Source: Adiantum capillus-veneris
Lineage: Eukaryota; Streptophyta; Polypodiopsida; Polypodiales; Pteridaceae
Direction of reading: 5' to 3'
Assembly (NCBI GenBank): GCA_014529385.2
Contig: CM043944.1
Location: forward strand, 79,452,384-79,516,383
Length of the DNA stretch: 64,000 bases
The stretch's first letter is position 1. Every line of letters starts with the position of its first letter. The notes under the pieces were generated by a model, which saw only the letters and a list, made by a program, of their open reading frames with translations, had not been told where the DNA came from and did no database searches. Shown here in pieces: positions 1-10,291 of the stretch. The translations under genes and the position numbers were made by a program.

Positions 1-1483
1 TGGAGCGAGTGGTACGTTTCTTACAAGGCTTCTGTTTTTTAGCACTAGCTATGGTCACTAAAGAAGCTTTAGGGACCCACTTGTATGTTTTCTTCGTTAC
101 ATTAGGATGAGTCTTGTCGGAAGCGATATGCATTGCTTGTAGCATATTTAAGGGTATATGCATTTCATCCCCCTCAGGTGTTACCCAGGTCGTCCCCCTA
201 TTTCCCCAAGTGTCTATGGTTGCTGCTAGGTAGACCCAATCCACATTGTCCGACTCAGTCATCCCAAGTAGGATATCCATATAAGGAGAATCTTGGCCAA
301 TGTCTGTATCCTTCTTACAAGTGTAACAATATTGTAGTGGGGCCGAGTGAACTGTGGTGTCAGAGCGATGATCAATAATGGTTTTACTCCCTAAGGGGTG
401 TACCTTACCAGTCACCAAATCCACTCTAAGGACAGAGTCTTGGAATTGCAAATAGACATGATTTTTAGACCAATCATGAACCATTTGTGCTTCCCTCATG
501 AATGGTCGTCCTAAAATCATTTCATATGACATAAGGTGTTTAGAGAAATCCATTACAATGAACGTATGTCATACCTTGTGTCCTAGAACTTTGATCTTAA
601 GATCCTTGAGCATCCCCATAGGTTTGGCTATGGTACCATTTGCCATCTTTACCACAATGTTAGTAACACTGAGGCATGGTTTTCCCATGGATTCCCAACA
701 ATCTTTTGTAACGATGCTAACTCCCGCACCACCATCAAGAATTCCCTTTATAGTTAATCCTTTGGTAGTGATGGGTAGGGTTGCATTAGACTCGTCGCCT
801 TCAAAATACTGTCCTAATTCGTTAATGGGTACCTCGATCACGGACTCGTGTCCATCTAAGTCAAGTGATTGCACATGATTTTCCTCATCAATCATAATCA
901 AGTCAGGCCTATTTGGTTGCGCAAACTGTGGTAATCCCGTTCGTAGCTCTCCGTTAAGGAATGCTTGAAGTGCAAGGAATAACTCAGGATCTCCATACAG
1001 CTTTGCTATGATCGTGGTTCGGACCTCAGAAGACATGAAGTCCACTAGTTTGGCAACATTCATTGGCATTTTGCAGGGTGTAGGTTCTTGACTAGGAACT
1101 GGTGAGGATGGAATCTCATATTCCTCAATGGGATCAGGTATTCCTTCGTTAAACATTCTTTCCAACAAGAAGGGTGTATGCTCACTTTCTGATGTCCCGT
1201 CCTCACTCCCTTCTTGGATGATACTAGATATGGCTAACGGTCTATGGTTCATGTGGGGTGGATGAACTTGCGTGGGAAACACTGTGTCATGAATTTTGAC
1301 ATGCATGGGTTCTGGTTCTAGTTTCCTTTGAGTCTCCTCCACTAAACCTCTTAGATGTTTCACCTGCTCAATCTCGTCTACTGGGTTTGGGTACGTCCCA
1401 ATCTTCTTGTTACGATTCTTCCCTTTTTGCCCCTGCGATTTATCTTGGGGGTCTTGGATTGGATTTGGAAACACTTGTGGTGT
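1..1483 (-). pseudogene. G1 aspartic protease (retropepsin) and start of pol, partial
   Basis: This frame follows the gag stop directly in the same phase (TAA at 1484-1486). A proline/glutamate-rich linker leads to a retropepsin-like fold: the active-site region near 715-745 reads ILDGGAG, then a TGA stop (569-571) falls between the two halves of the domain. The second half with an ILGRPFM flap-like motif follows in the same frame (about 480-520). No further stop occurs down to base 1. The protease would cut the Gag-Pol polyprotein inside the particle. The DGG instead of DSG/DTG triad and the internal stop suggest an inactive copy. The first visible ATG after the gag stop lies well inside, so this is probably not an independent gene but a continuation of gag. 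Confidence 0.8.
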
Positions 1484-4400
1484 TTACAGAGGCCCTTTAT
1501 GGTTTTCTCTTATTCGGTTTTCATTTGGTTCCATGTTACGGTTTTCTTTGTCGGTCTTTCCCTTTGTGGTATTGGTTCTAGTCTCCATTGTCTCGATTGA
1601 ATCTGAATCATCCTCGAGGTCATTCATATACACGGGGTCATCTCCTGTTCCTATGTTTGTTTTGGAACTTGGCTTTGAATTTCCCGTATTCTGCAACCTC
1701 TTCCTTCGTGTCTTCTTTTTCTTTGCTTGGATAACTGACGTGGTATCTCTCTCTTCGAGGATATGGCTTGGCCCTTGAAGCATGGACCGTGTAATCGCAT
1801 AAGCGGGTGCGACGGGTGGTATTGGCGATGTCACACTAGCAATTTCGACCAAATTTAGGGGTGTGATTTTAGGCGCATTTGGGTTATAGGGGCATTGGGC
1901 AATCAAGTGATCTATGCCACAATGATTACATGTGAGTATTGGCATTGCAGACATGCTCCCTTGATTCATTTGCATCTGTGCAGCATTCTTTCGCAGCCTA
2001 ATAGGGCACTCCGCTGCTCGATGTGGTCCACCACACTCGTAGCATTGAAGAGGTGGCCTCCTAGCCTGGGTGTTGATATTTTGACCTCTGGATGCGAGAG
2101 TAGCAGCTTGATAAACCGGCTTGACTTGCCCCCAACAATCTTCCATGTAGTATATAGGACACTCTTCCAATGTATCAAGTCCGTAGGCAATACTAGTGTC
2201 TATTTCCTCCTCACAGCCATCTGCATAAGCATTAGATGGCTCGCAACCCACTTGGTTCATAGGGGCGACTCTTGGATGCAGGGGCTGCGGTCCTAGCACA
2301 GGAGGTGGTAGCGGTGTAGCTTGTACAACATTTTGAGATCTAGGGACCATGTGTTGCGGTAGTTGCTCAACAGGTGGAGCAGGCATCAATACAGGAGCTC
2401 GAGGCGCATCCGTCCAGGCTACAGGTGGTCTATTTGCCATCATACATTTGATCATTAAACAATCCTTAGCTTGGTGACCATACCTACCACATGCGTTGCA
2501 AGTTCCATTAAATTTTACTCTAAACGTAGGGCACTCACTAGTGCTATGTGGACCTAAGCAAATGGAACACCATTGTTGCTCCCTTCTTGGATACATGTGA
2601 CTATTTTGAGGGGGTTGATTATCCTTAAGAGACTCTTGGATTGCCTTGGTGAGGTCTGTCAAGAATGTCTCAAATACCTTTGGCTCATTGGCAATGGGCT
2701 TTGCAGTCATGGGTTCATACTCAATGGCTTGTGAGCTAGTGGATCTCGTGTCAGTAGACACCCTCATGCCTGCTATCATCAAGTTGTCCTCTAATTGGAT
2801 TGCATTGGCAGTGACATCTTCCCAGGTTGTGATACCTCTAATCACTAGTCCATTATAGATTCCTTCATTCCTCAACCCTCGAATGAATCGATCAAACAGT
2901 TGGTTATTGTTGAAGCGCTCATTTACAGGGCAGCGAGAGTTTAAGTGCTTTAGACGACTAATGAAGTCCCTTACTGACTCTCCTTCCTTACGTTCGGCCT
3001 TCTGTAGCTGAGATGCTACACCCCAAAGCACACCTTCTCGTATGTACTCCTTTAGAAACAACCTTCGAAGGGTAGGGTAGATTGTTTTCTCGTCCACCCT
3101 TAGGGTTCTATACCAATCTCCAGCCTTCCCACTTAATGTCAAGCTTAAGGCATTGCACTTATGTAGTTCGTTGTCCCCTAAGGAATCACATACTTGTTCA
3201 AAAACTTCAATGTGTTTTCTAGCATCTTCGTCCCCATTGAATTTTTGTGTGAGTTTGGCAATTTGTACTGCCTTACTTCTAGGCTCTCTATCAGATGCAT
3301 GACGCATATTTTCCGCGATAGATCGACCTATGGTTTGAGCAAACGCTGCCAAGTCACCTATGTGAGGAGGCAGGGCCGGTGGAGGTACTCTTGGAATCAT
3401 ATGTGGGAGAGGGACAGGTACCGGTCTTGGCATATGTGTGGATGATGCAGGATATGGAACATAACCGGGCATAGGTCCACTCGGATAAGGGCTAGGGAGC
3501 GGCACTCGAGGAGCATGAACAAGTGGTACAATTGGAGGTGTGGGGGCCATGTGTGCATAAGGGGCTAGAGGCACATACGGTCGAGGCCCCATATTAGGTA
3601 CTACGACACTAGGTAGTGGCACTGCGCTAACCGTAGATGTCATCGGTACATTCTCTGTCAGGCTTATCCCTGGAGTGAGCACTGTGTTTTCCTTAATAGA
3701 GGGTTGAGCCAAGTTAGGGAAGCTAAAGTTGTCGCTCGGAGGCTCAGATTGCATAGAGACCCCAGGTGAAATGACGTAAGATGGGTCCATGGGGCTCATT
3801 AGAGGAGTCTCCATTTGTGATAGAGTAGGCTGTTGAGCCTTGCTCATATCCAGAAATCTCATGGGGCCAGTTGAGAGTATATTTACCCCTCGGTTTTGCC
3901 TTTCTGATTGAATAATGCCATGGATAACATTACAGATCATTTTCTGTTGATCTTCGATGCTCGTGGCACTAGAGGTGGATTGTACAATCTCTATCCATCC
4001 TACATGGTAGGCGTGGCCAGAGTGTAGATCCGTCAACACCTCAGTGTGGAGGTCGTATGTCTAATGATAATTAATGAACAATCCTTCTAGAGTCGACGTG
4101 TTAACGGTTTCTTGTGAGGTAGAAGCAATGTTGCTCCCCGTGGTTTTACTTGTCACCAACGGTACTCTAGAGGGAACTTCTGAAGGAGGCAGCTCAAGAG
4201 GGCCTTCTTGGTAAGAAGTTGGCAGGATATCCACATGGACACTCTTTGGGGGTGTGGGGTCCACGTGCGATGTGAAAGGAGAGTCCACTTCCCCACCCCC
4301 TTCGTGTGCTTCATTTGCATCAGGTTCCGAGCGAGTAGCTCTACCTAATGTTTCCATGAAACGGCTAAACATACTAGTACTAGGCTGTGGAGCTTTGGGA

Positions 4401-4621
4401 GGTGCATGGCCTTCTCTCTCAGTGTTTTGGGTAGGGTATGCTTCCATGATTTCTGAGTCGGAGGAGGAATCACTAGCGGCTATTTTAGGGTCTTGGGTGG
4501 TGCTACCTTGTGTCCTCGTTGAGGGTCTAGAGCCTATCGTGGATGGGTAATGGGTGTCCGTATGAACAGAGGCACCCTCAATATGCTCGTGTTCTAGCAC
4601 CTGCCCAGAGCGTAAGTGCAT
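1484..4621 (-). pseudogene. G1 gag polyprotein with four zinc knuckles
   Basis: One frame runs from ATG at 4621 to TAA at 1484-1486, broken only by TAG at 4061-4063; there is no frame shift. The N-terminal ~186 residues are Ser/Thr/Pro rich. A long Pro/Met/Val-rich stretch follows (about 3350-3800), then a retrotransposon-gag core (about 2750-3250; motifs GKAGDWYRTLR, RDFISRLKHLNSRCP). The C-terminal half carries four zinc knuckles: CSICLGPHSTSEC and CNACGRYGHQAKDC (about 2460-2575), CYECGGPHRAAEC (about 2003-2043) and CNHCGIDHLIAQC (about 1890-1930). Gag packages the element RNA in a cytoplasmic particle; knuckles bind RNA. At ~1,045 codons it is long for a plant gypsy gag. A basic tail (KKKKTRRKR) precedes the stop. 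Confidence 0.85.
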
Positions 4622-5510
4622 GTGCTTTTGATACCTTAAGGTGTCAAAAAGCTGCTCTAGGAGGCCTTGTGACTAGTTTTTTGCGTGTTTTTTTGTTTGT
4701 TTTTTTTGCTAGATTTTTTAGAGCGTGTCGTGGAATGGGCCGTGTGATAGCTCGAAACGAGCGTATCGCTAGGAGGGACGCGCTGTGCTTTACAGCCCAC
4801 CGTTTGGCTCTATTTTGCTCCAGAAAAGCCCGAAACAGTCTTTTCCTAGCTGGGGAACTAGGCTCCAAATAGCAAGTCTAAGGGTGCAAGTGGGAAGAGA
4901 AGGGAGGAGAGTGGAGGACTTGTCCCACATGCTCTCATTCCCTCTTGAGGGAGTAGGGTATATATATAAGAGTGAGTCTAGTATATATCATAGGACTGAG
5001 GCTTGGGCTTGGGCTTGGGGAAAGGATCTTGATCTAAATTTTATACAAACCAACCCGTCCGTTTTAAAACTCACGTTTTTTATTTTCGAAAATTTAACCT
5101 CCCCCTCACTCACGTTTTTATTTTTCGGAAAAAAAAATATATTTTTTTTCAAAGTTTTTTTTTCATTTTTTTTTTGGGTACGCATTTTGGTGCGCGTTGA
5201 CCTCACCTACCTACTTTCTGTCTCACCTAATTACTAGCCTACTTAATTAACTAACTGTGCGTCTAACTGTGCACAAACCAAAAAACACAGAAAATGCAGA
5301 AAATTGAAACTTGACAGAACTGTGCAGTGCAAACCAGAAAATGCAGAAAACGCAGAAACGCAAGAAATGCTAACTGTGCAGTGCAAACCAGAAAACGCAA
5401 AAAACCGAAATCTCCACATAACTACACACACTCATTCCCTGCCTTTCCTATGATAGAAATTGCAGCACAAGAAAACGTAAAGTGCTTAACCGAGCTTAGT
5501 GTAGGGCATT
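4622..5510 (-). other. G1 untranslated leader between primer site and gag
   Basis: No convincing coding frame. It holds long T/A runs on the plus strand (about 5120-5175), a TATATATATA stretch near 4961, and imperfect short repeats built on gcagaaaa / gtgcagtgcaaaccagaaaa at about 5285-5405. Such long leaders are common in plant gypsy elements. Confidence 0.6.
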
Positions 5511-5528
5511 TCCCCGACAGCGGCGCCA
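5511..5528 (-). other. G1 primer binding site (tRNA-Asp type)
   Basis: On the minus strand the bases read TGGCGCCGCTGTCGGGGA, close to the complement of the 3' end of plant tRNA-Asp (TGGCGCCGTTGCCGGGGA) with mismatches in the middle. It lies four bases inside the LTR edge at 5533. A tRNA annealed here would prime minus-strand DNA synthesis. Confidence 0.8.
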
Positions 5529-5532
5529 AAAA

Positions 5533-6113
5533 TGTGCGCTCCTTGCCGCACTATCGAAGCAAGGGACTTGCCAATACACCGTGTGCGAGCCACAAATGGC
5601 TCCAAGCACACAACAAGCCTAAACTAGCAAGCTCAAGAGAGCAAAGGGTGTGTCACTCACCGTTCTACACTCGCCTTCGTGGTGGATTCCTCGCCGCGAT
5701 GAAGAAGAAGCTGCAGTCGTGCCGCGCTCAACCGCTTCGCCGCCGTCGTGCCTTCGTAATGCTCGATCGCACACACACTCTCCCTCTCTCTCTCTCTCAC
5801 ACACACACACAAGGAGGTGAAGAAGAAGAAGATGGAGATGGAGATGGAGCAAGAGCACTCTTCTATTGCATAAATGAGAGAATGAGTAAATTTTAGGTTT
5901 AGTTGGCTTTTATATGAGCTCACCCCATTCACACTTGGGCGCCCGTGCTTAGCCAACTAATCCCTTGAATGTCCCAGTTAGAGTGCGCCTCTCATCGGCA
6001 ATCACTCTTATCCTTTTCCTATTGGTCCGACAAGCCCGGTACCTGACTCTACCAAATACATAATACGCGTCCGTCGTAGGTGATATGGTGTCCGTGAGCC
6101 GTGAGGGTTAACA
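5533..6113 (-). repeat. G1 5' LTR
   Basis: On the plus strand it starts TGTGCGCTCC and ends GGGTTAACA, so on the element strand it begins TG and ends CA. The inner edge is fixed by the primer site. The outer edge is fixed less directly: from base 6115 rightward a gypsy pol frame is open. The LTR contains CT and AC microsatellites near 5778-5812. The partner LTR is outside the window, so LTR divergence and target duplication cannot be checked. Confidence 0.7.
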
Positions 6114-6114
6114 G

Positions 6115-6456
6115 TATCCTCTCCAAAAGAGGGCCCAAGAGGTGCATGGTTTTGGATGGGATGAAGATGATCAAGAAGCTTTTGACAGAGTGAAAGAAAT
6201 TTTGTGTCAGCTGCTAGCTGTGTGCCCTCCAAGCCAAGAGGATGATTTCTATGTGTCAATGACGGTAGGTACCGTGGCTATTGGGGCGGTGTTACTGCAG
6301 AAGGTAGGAAGGAGCTATAAGCCTATCTACTTTGAAAGCAGGGTGATAAGTCCTGGAGAAGTGGCTTACACTGAAGCAGAGCAGTGGGTTATGGCATTGG
6401 TTTTTGCTTGTAGAAAGTTCACAAGCACCTCATTGTACGTAAGTTTTATGTGTTGA
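6115..6456 (+). pseudogene. Element B: RT connection and first RNase H (fragment)
   Basis: The frame is open from the G1 boundary. It shows the end of the RT thumb/connection (FGWDEDDQEAFDRVKEIL) and the start of a gypsy RNase H (DDFYVSMTVGTVAIGAVL, then PIYFESRVISPGEVAYTEAEQ), as in the usual 'L.AYLAVS..AVGAVL..E...Y.SR.L..AE.RY...E' pattern. It ends in a stop at 6454-6456 beside a frame shift; the RNase H tail continues in another frame from 6450. RNase H would remove the RNA strand during reverse transcription. No ATG start is expected: this is an internal piece of a polyprotein. Confidence 0.75.
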
Positions 6457-7109
6457 CGGCTAGCAATTTGTTGCCTGAAGTGGTGTTACACTTAAAGCCG
6501 GGAAAGCAGATCATGAAGTGGGTGATAGAGTTGCAGGAATTCGAGTTTGAGTTCAAAATTGACCACACAAGTAGGTCCCATTTGGCAGACATTTTGGTCA
6601 GCAAAGCAGTGGATTTGCCAATTTATCCAAGAGTAGTACGAGATGAAGCCAAAGAGGAGCCTGACCTGATTGGAGCTTTTACCATGTGGTTTGATGGTGC
6701 ATATAGGAGGGTGATAAAGAAAGATGGTGGAGGTGTGGTGATACACGATCCACACGGCAAGGTAATCTTCTCAAAAGCCTATGATCTAGAGGATGTCCAT
6801 ACCAACAATGAAGCAGAATATCTTGCCCTCCATCTAGGTTTGAAACAATGCGTCAAGTTCGGAATTTCCAGGTTGGTGGTCAAAGGCGATGCATTATTGG
6901 TCATCAAGCAACTACTAGGCCAATGGCAGGTAAAACGAGATTCCTTAAAGCATTGGTTCTTTGCCATCAAGAAGTTGTTGAAGTTCTTTAGAGAAATTCA
7001 GTTCAAGCATGTGAAGAGAGAGCACAACCAAGAGGCAGACCAAATAGCAACCAGTAAGGTGCAGGTATATATGTGGCCCCGGCCACATACACAGGTAGGG
7101 AGTCATTGA
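6450..7109 (+). pseudogene. Element B: RNase H tail and second (archaeal-type) RNase H
   Basis: The first ~50 residues complete the gypsy RNase H (KWVIELQEFEFEFKIDH, then HLADILVSK). After a short linker comes a complete second RNase H fold: FDGAYR (first Asp), GGGVVIHDPHGKVI, NNEAEYLAL (Glu), VVKGDALLVIKQ (second Asp) and HNQEADQIA (last Asp). All four acidic residues of the DEDD set are present. This extra domain is known from Tat-lineage elements and is thought to aid polypurine-tract or RNA removal. The frame ends in a stop 3' of the domain, before the integrase zinc finger, so integrase is cut off from it by frame breaks. Confidence 0.8.
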
Positions 7110-7164
7110 AGGAGGTGGAAGATTTCTTGGATACATGGCAATGTCCTCAAGGATTGTCTAACTC

Positions 7165-8394
7165 CAAAGGAGAAGGATAGTTCAGAAAGCATGCAAATTT
7201 ACACTAGGAGGTGAAGACCTAATGACGTACGGCAGAGACGGGGTGCTGAGGAGAGTGCTCTATAAAGAAGAGATTAACTTGGTGCTGGAGCAATGTCATG
7301 AGGAGAGCGGACACTAGGGGAAAGGTCAAGTACTGTTTCGAGTGTTGAGAGCGGCTTTTTGGTGGCCTTCAGTAGTGAAGGATGTGCACTATTGGTGCAA
7401 GACCTTCCATGAATGTCCGACTATAGGAGAGAGGCGTTTGACAGCTGAGTCACAGGGAGCGATTATTGATCAAAATGCTTTCGAAAAATGGGGTTTGAAT
7501 GCCATCGGTCCACTCCCTAAGTCTACAAGTGGTAAGAAGTATGTCGTGGTTGCCATTGACTACCTCACAAGGTGGGTCGAGGCCAAAGCTGTGAAGGAAG
7601 TCAATGCACAGGTTGTGGCCCACTTTGTTTTCGATAACATTTGTTGCCGTTTTGGAGTGCCGTGGGTACTCATTTCTGATAGAGGGCAAGGATTCAGAAG
7701 CAAGCTTATGCAGGCATTGGTGGAAAAACTAAAGATTCAGCATCGGTTTTCCTTGCCTTATCATCCCCAATGCAATGGTTTGGTGGAGAGTGCCAACGGA
7801 CAAATCATCAAAATGCTCACGAAGTATGTGTATAAGCAGGAGACAGAATGGGAGATCAATCTAGAAAAGTGTCTATGGGCCTACAGAACGTCCTACAAAG
7901 TGGCGACCAACTTTACTCCATTTGAGTTGGTTTATGGAGGAGGCAGTGCTGCGAGTGCATGCACATTTGGGTGCTTTGAAAGGTATGTGGCGCATCAATG
8001 CCACTCCCCAAGCTGTCTTACAAGATAGGATTGTCGGCCTTGAGGCATTGTAGATGGATCGAGAGGTAGCAGCAGACTACTATGTGAAGCAGTGGAAAGG
8101 AGAATGGCCAAAGTCCATGAGAGTCTGCCAGAGAAAACGATAGAAGAAGGGGACCTAGTAATGAAGTATGAAAGCTACTTGGACTTCACCTTCCAAAAGA
8201 AGTTCAAAAAGAAATGGACGGGTCCGTCCAAAGTGCAAAAGGCCTTTCCAAATGGGACCTATCAACTGGTGAGAGCCAATGGTAAGCTTCTCAGGCACAG
8301 GGTAAATGGTGTACGGCTCAAGCTATACTTTGATAGGGGAGTGGTGCCCGATGTACATCAAATGATGACCAGGGGGGTTGGGCAACCCACTTGA
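7165..8394 (+). pseudogene. Element B: integrase (frameshifted)
   Basis: From about 7165 a frame gives the end of the pol linker and the zinc finger with His (EQCHEESGH, stop after it at ~7316) and WCKTFHEC, where one of the usual Cys residues is replaced. The catalytic core (7342-8028) keeps the DD35E set: Asp in VVAIDYLTRWVEA, Asp in ISDRGQGF, Glu in GLVESANGQI. A frame shift near 7950-8090 separates the C-terminal part (8092-8394), which holds the GPY/F-like module (KKWTGPSKVQ, then GTYQL). No chromodomain follows. Integrase joins element DNA to the chromosome. The copy is broken by at least one stop and one frame shift. Confidence 0.8.
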
Positions 8395-8549
8395 AGGGAC
8401 TCAAGAGTAAGAGACATACAGTTTTGTACATATTGTACATATGGTGATGTGTTTTCCAGCGTGCTTGAGTGTTTGCAGAGTGTTGCAAGTTTCAAGTTCA
8501 ATAAAGCTACTTTTGGTTGAACATGAATGTTCAACAGGGGGGTGGGCAA
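8395..8549 (+). other. Element B: 3' untranslated region and polypurine tract
   Basis: Noncoding stretch between the integrase stop and the 3' LTR. AGGGGGGTGGG at 8536-8546, four bases before the LTR, is the polypurine tract that primes plus-strand synthesis. A palindrome-like TGAACATGAATGTTCA lies just before it (about 8518-8533). Confidence 0.65.
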
Positions 8550-10291
8550 TGATGGTGCAGCCAAAGTTGGTCCGCGCTATAAAGTGTGCTATACAGTGCA
8601 AAGGGTGCTAACAAGGGCATGGTAGAGGGCTAAAGCCAGTGTGGGAGACCTCAGCAGGACAGTGGTAACGGAAATGCAGGCTTAAAGTGTTTTTTTAGGC
8701 CAGGGGGCCTTCTAAGTGGGCTGATTGGGACGGAAGGTCAAAGTGTTCGAGATGCGTGGAATGTGCCCCGAAATGTGGTGTTCAAGATTCTCTAGAAGCT
8801 CGTCCAGACGGCTTGTCAAACGGGGCCTCGGTGTGAAAGATATGCCAGTTCGAAGATGGAAGGCTTCGCAGGTCTCGACGGGCAGAGCAGGTACAGACAG
8901 GTGGCCAAAACTGGGATAAGTGGATACACATGTAAAGCTCAAGTTGTGGAGCATGCCGGTCTTTCCGGATCGCCATTCGGAGCTCAAACAAGAAAGTTAC
9001 AACTAGTTGAAAGTTTTCTGGGGGGCGGATGTGTGCAAGGTTGTCCGCATCAAAAGGCGTGCGGCCAGGTTTTTTTCTTGCCTCGACTAGGTTTGGCAAG
9101 GTAGCATACATTGTGGGGAGCCAGCCAAAGTTTACGGCTTGCTGACCAGAGTCATGGGCATCGCGATACGCATAGTTCCAGTAGGCAAGCAACCATGATG
9201 AAAAGAGATCGAATGTTTTTTTTCCATTTTCGGACTTGTTTTTCGCGGCTAGCGTGGCATTGAGTGGTGGAAAAGGGTTGGAATTCGGAATCAGCACGAT
9301 GAAATTCTCATGTGGCGTGACTGGAAGAAACTCAACTGACGAATTTGAGCACGCGTAGCACCGACGGCACGTGAATCACATGCTTGAGGTTTTTTTGTTT
9401 TGTAAAGGTAAAAAAGCAAAGTGTGGCTGGACTAAAAGGGAAAGGAAGAAAAAGTGAAGTTCAAGGCTAAATTAAAGAAGGGAAGCTGAAGTAAGGCAAA
9501 AAAATGCCCAAGGCACAGTGGCGCCGGGCGTCACTGCAAAAGAAGAATTTTTTTCTTTTGGGGTGGGAAAAAAGGGAGATAGAAGGGCAGCGGCTTAGAG
9601 TTTGTGTGGGCTCCTTGGCTTTTTCTTAGGCAAAAGAGGAAGAGAGAAGAAGGAGCAAGGTCTTCGTACGCTCGGGCTCGGTAGTCGAAGCCGAGAGGCA
9701 TGGTTCGTGAAGCGACGCGAAAAGAGCAAGCACCTTGCAGAGAAAAAGGCCTTCGAGGGCTCACTCGTTAGAAGCTGGGGAAAGCTCACGAGGAGCAGGT
9801 CTCATGGAAACCTTTGTGTATGGTTGGAGCGGGGCTCACCCTTGGTGTTTTTTTTTGTGTGCGCCAGTTGCGGCGACGGTGTTGTACCTATTTCTAGTGT
9901 GAATGAAGAAGAGAAGCCCCCATTGCAGTTGATTTTGGTGTCATATCGCCCCCCTTTCCCCCCTACTCTTCGGCTCTCGTGTGTGTGCGTGCGGGTGTGT
10001 GTGGCAAGTTTTGCCCCCCTGACGAAGTGGTGCAGAGAGAGAGAGAGAGAGAGAGGGTGTGCGGTGATTTGAGTGTGTGGGAGAGCACATAACCGCTACA
10101 AGGGTGTGTGCGTTGTCGTGTGGTGCTCCGCGCGGGTGCGTGCGCGTTGAAGCGATGCTGTTTTGAATCGGTTGGTTGACGGTGCGTCATTCGAAGTTGG
10201 TTTTTCAGTGGATTGGGGTGCAATGTGTGCCCTGGGCTATAGGAGGCAGCAGTGTTAGTGCGCTGGGCATGCTCCCCATTCCCCCTCTCCA
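8550..10291 (+). repeat. Element B 3' LTR (1.74 kb)
   Basis: Starts TGATGGTGCAGCC straight after the polypurine tract and ends CCCTCTCCA. The right end is set by comparison with a second copy on the minus strand (55743-57436): similarity is seen at the start (GATGGTGCAGCCAAAG), in the middle (8740-9060 against 56930-57260) and at the end (GGGCATGCTCCC...CCCTCTCCA), then stops. A TATAAAG stretch is at 8579. A short AG repeat is at about 10034-10055. Open frames on either strand inside it (for example 8782-9297 minus) have no recognisable domain and are taken as chance. Confidence 0.75.

Larger units (their letters stand above)
1..6113 (-). mobile_element. Ty3/gypsy LTR retrotransposon G1 (5' part, runs off left edge)
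   Basis: Reading on the minus strand the order is 5' LTR (6113-5533), Asp-type tRNA primer site (5528-5511), leader (5510-4622), gag (4621-1487) and aspartic protease, then an open frame that leaves the window at base 1. RT, RNase H, integrase and 3' LTR must lie to the left if the element is complete. Gag-then-protease order plus an Asp tRNA primer site points to the Athila/Tat branch of plant Ty3/gypsy elements, but this is inference because pol is not visible. The right LTR edge abuts an open gypsy pol frame (element B), so G1 appears nested inside B. Confidence 0.85.
6114..10291 (+). mobile_element. Ty3/gypsy (Tat-type) element B, 3' part interrupted by G1
   Basis: The order is end of RT and RNase H (6115-6456), a second archaeal-type RNase H (6450-7109), integrase (about 7165-8394), polypurine tract (8536-8546) and a long 3' LTR (8550-10291). 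A second RNase H after the normal one is a known mark of the plant Tat/Ogre branch. The 5' LTR, gag, protease and most of RT are missing at left, where G1 begins exactly at an open pol codon, so they should be found beyond the left edge if G1 inserted into B. A diverged copy of the same LTR lies at 55743-57436. Confidence 0.8.

Noticed and set aside
5511-5528. tRNA-like sequence
   Set aside because: It is only the complement of a tRNA 3' end (primer site); no cloverleaf surrounds it. No tRNA or rRNA gene was recognised in the window.
5327-5896. 189-codon plus-strand frame
   Set aside because: Crosses the G1 primer site and LTR edge and includes microsatellite; chance frame.
6114-6131. gtatcctctccaaaagag resembles gtatcctttccaagag at 10294
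   Set aside because: Could suggest a shared target duplication, but the first is readable RT sequence of B and the second is Penelope-like frame, so the likeness seems accidental.
8782-9297. 171-codon open frame on the minus strand
   Set aside because: Lies inside the B 3' LTR, no domain, and not kept in the second LTR copy at 55743-57436.
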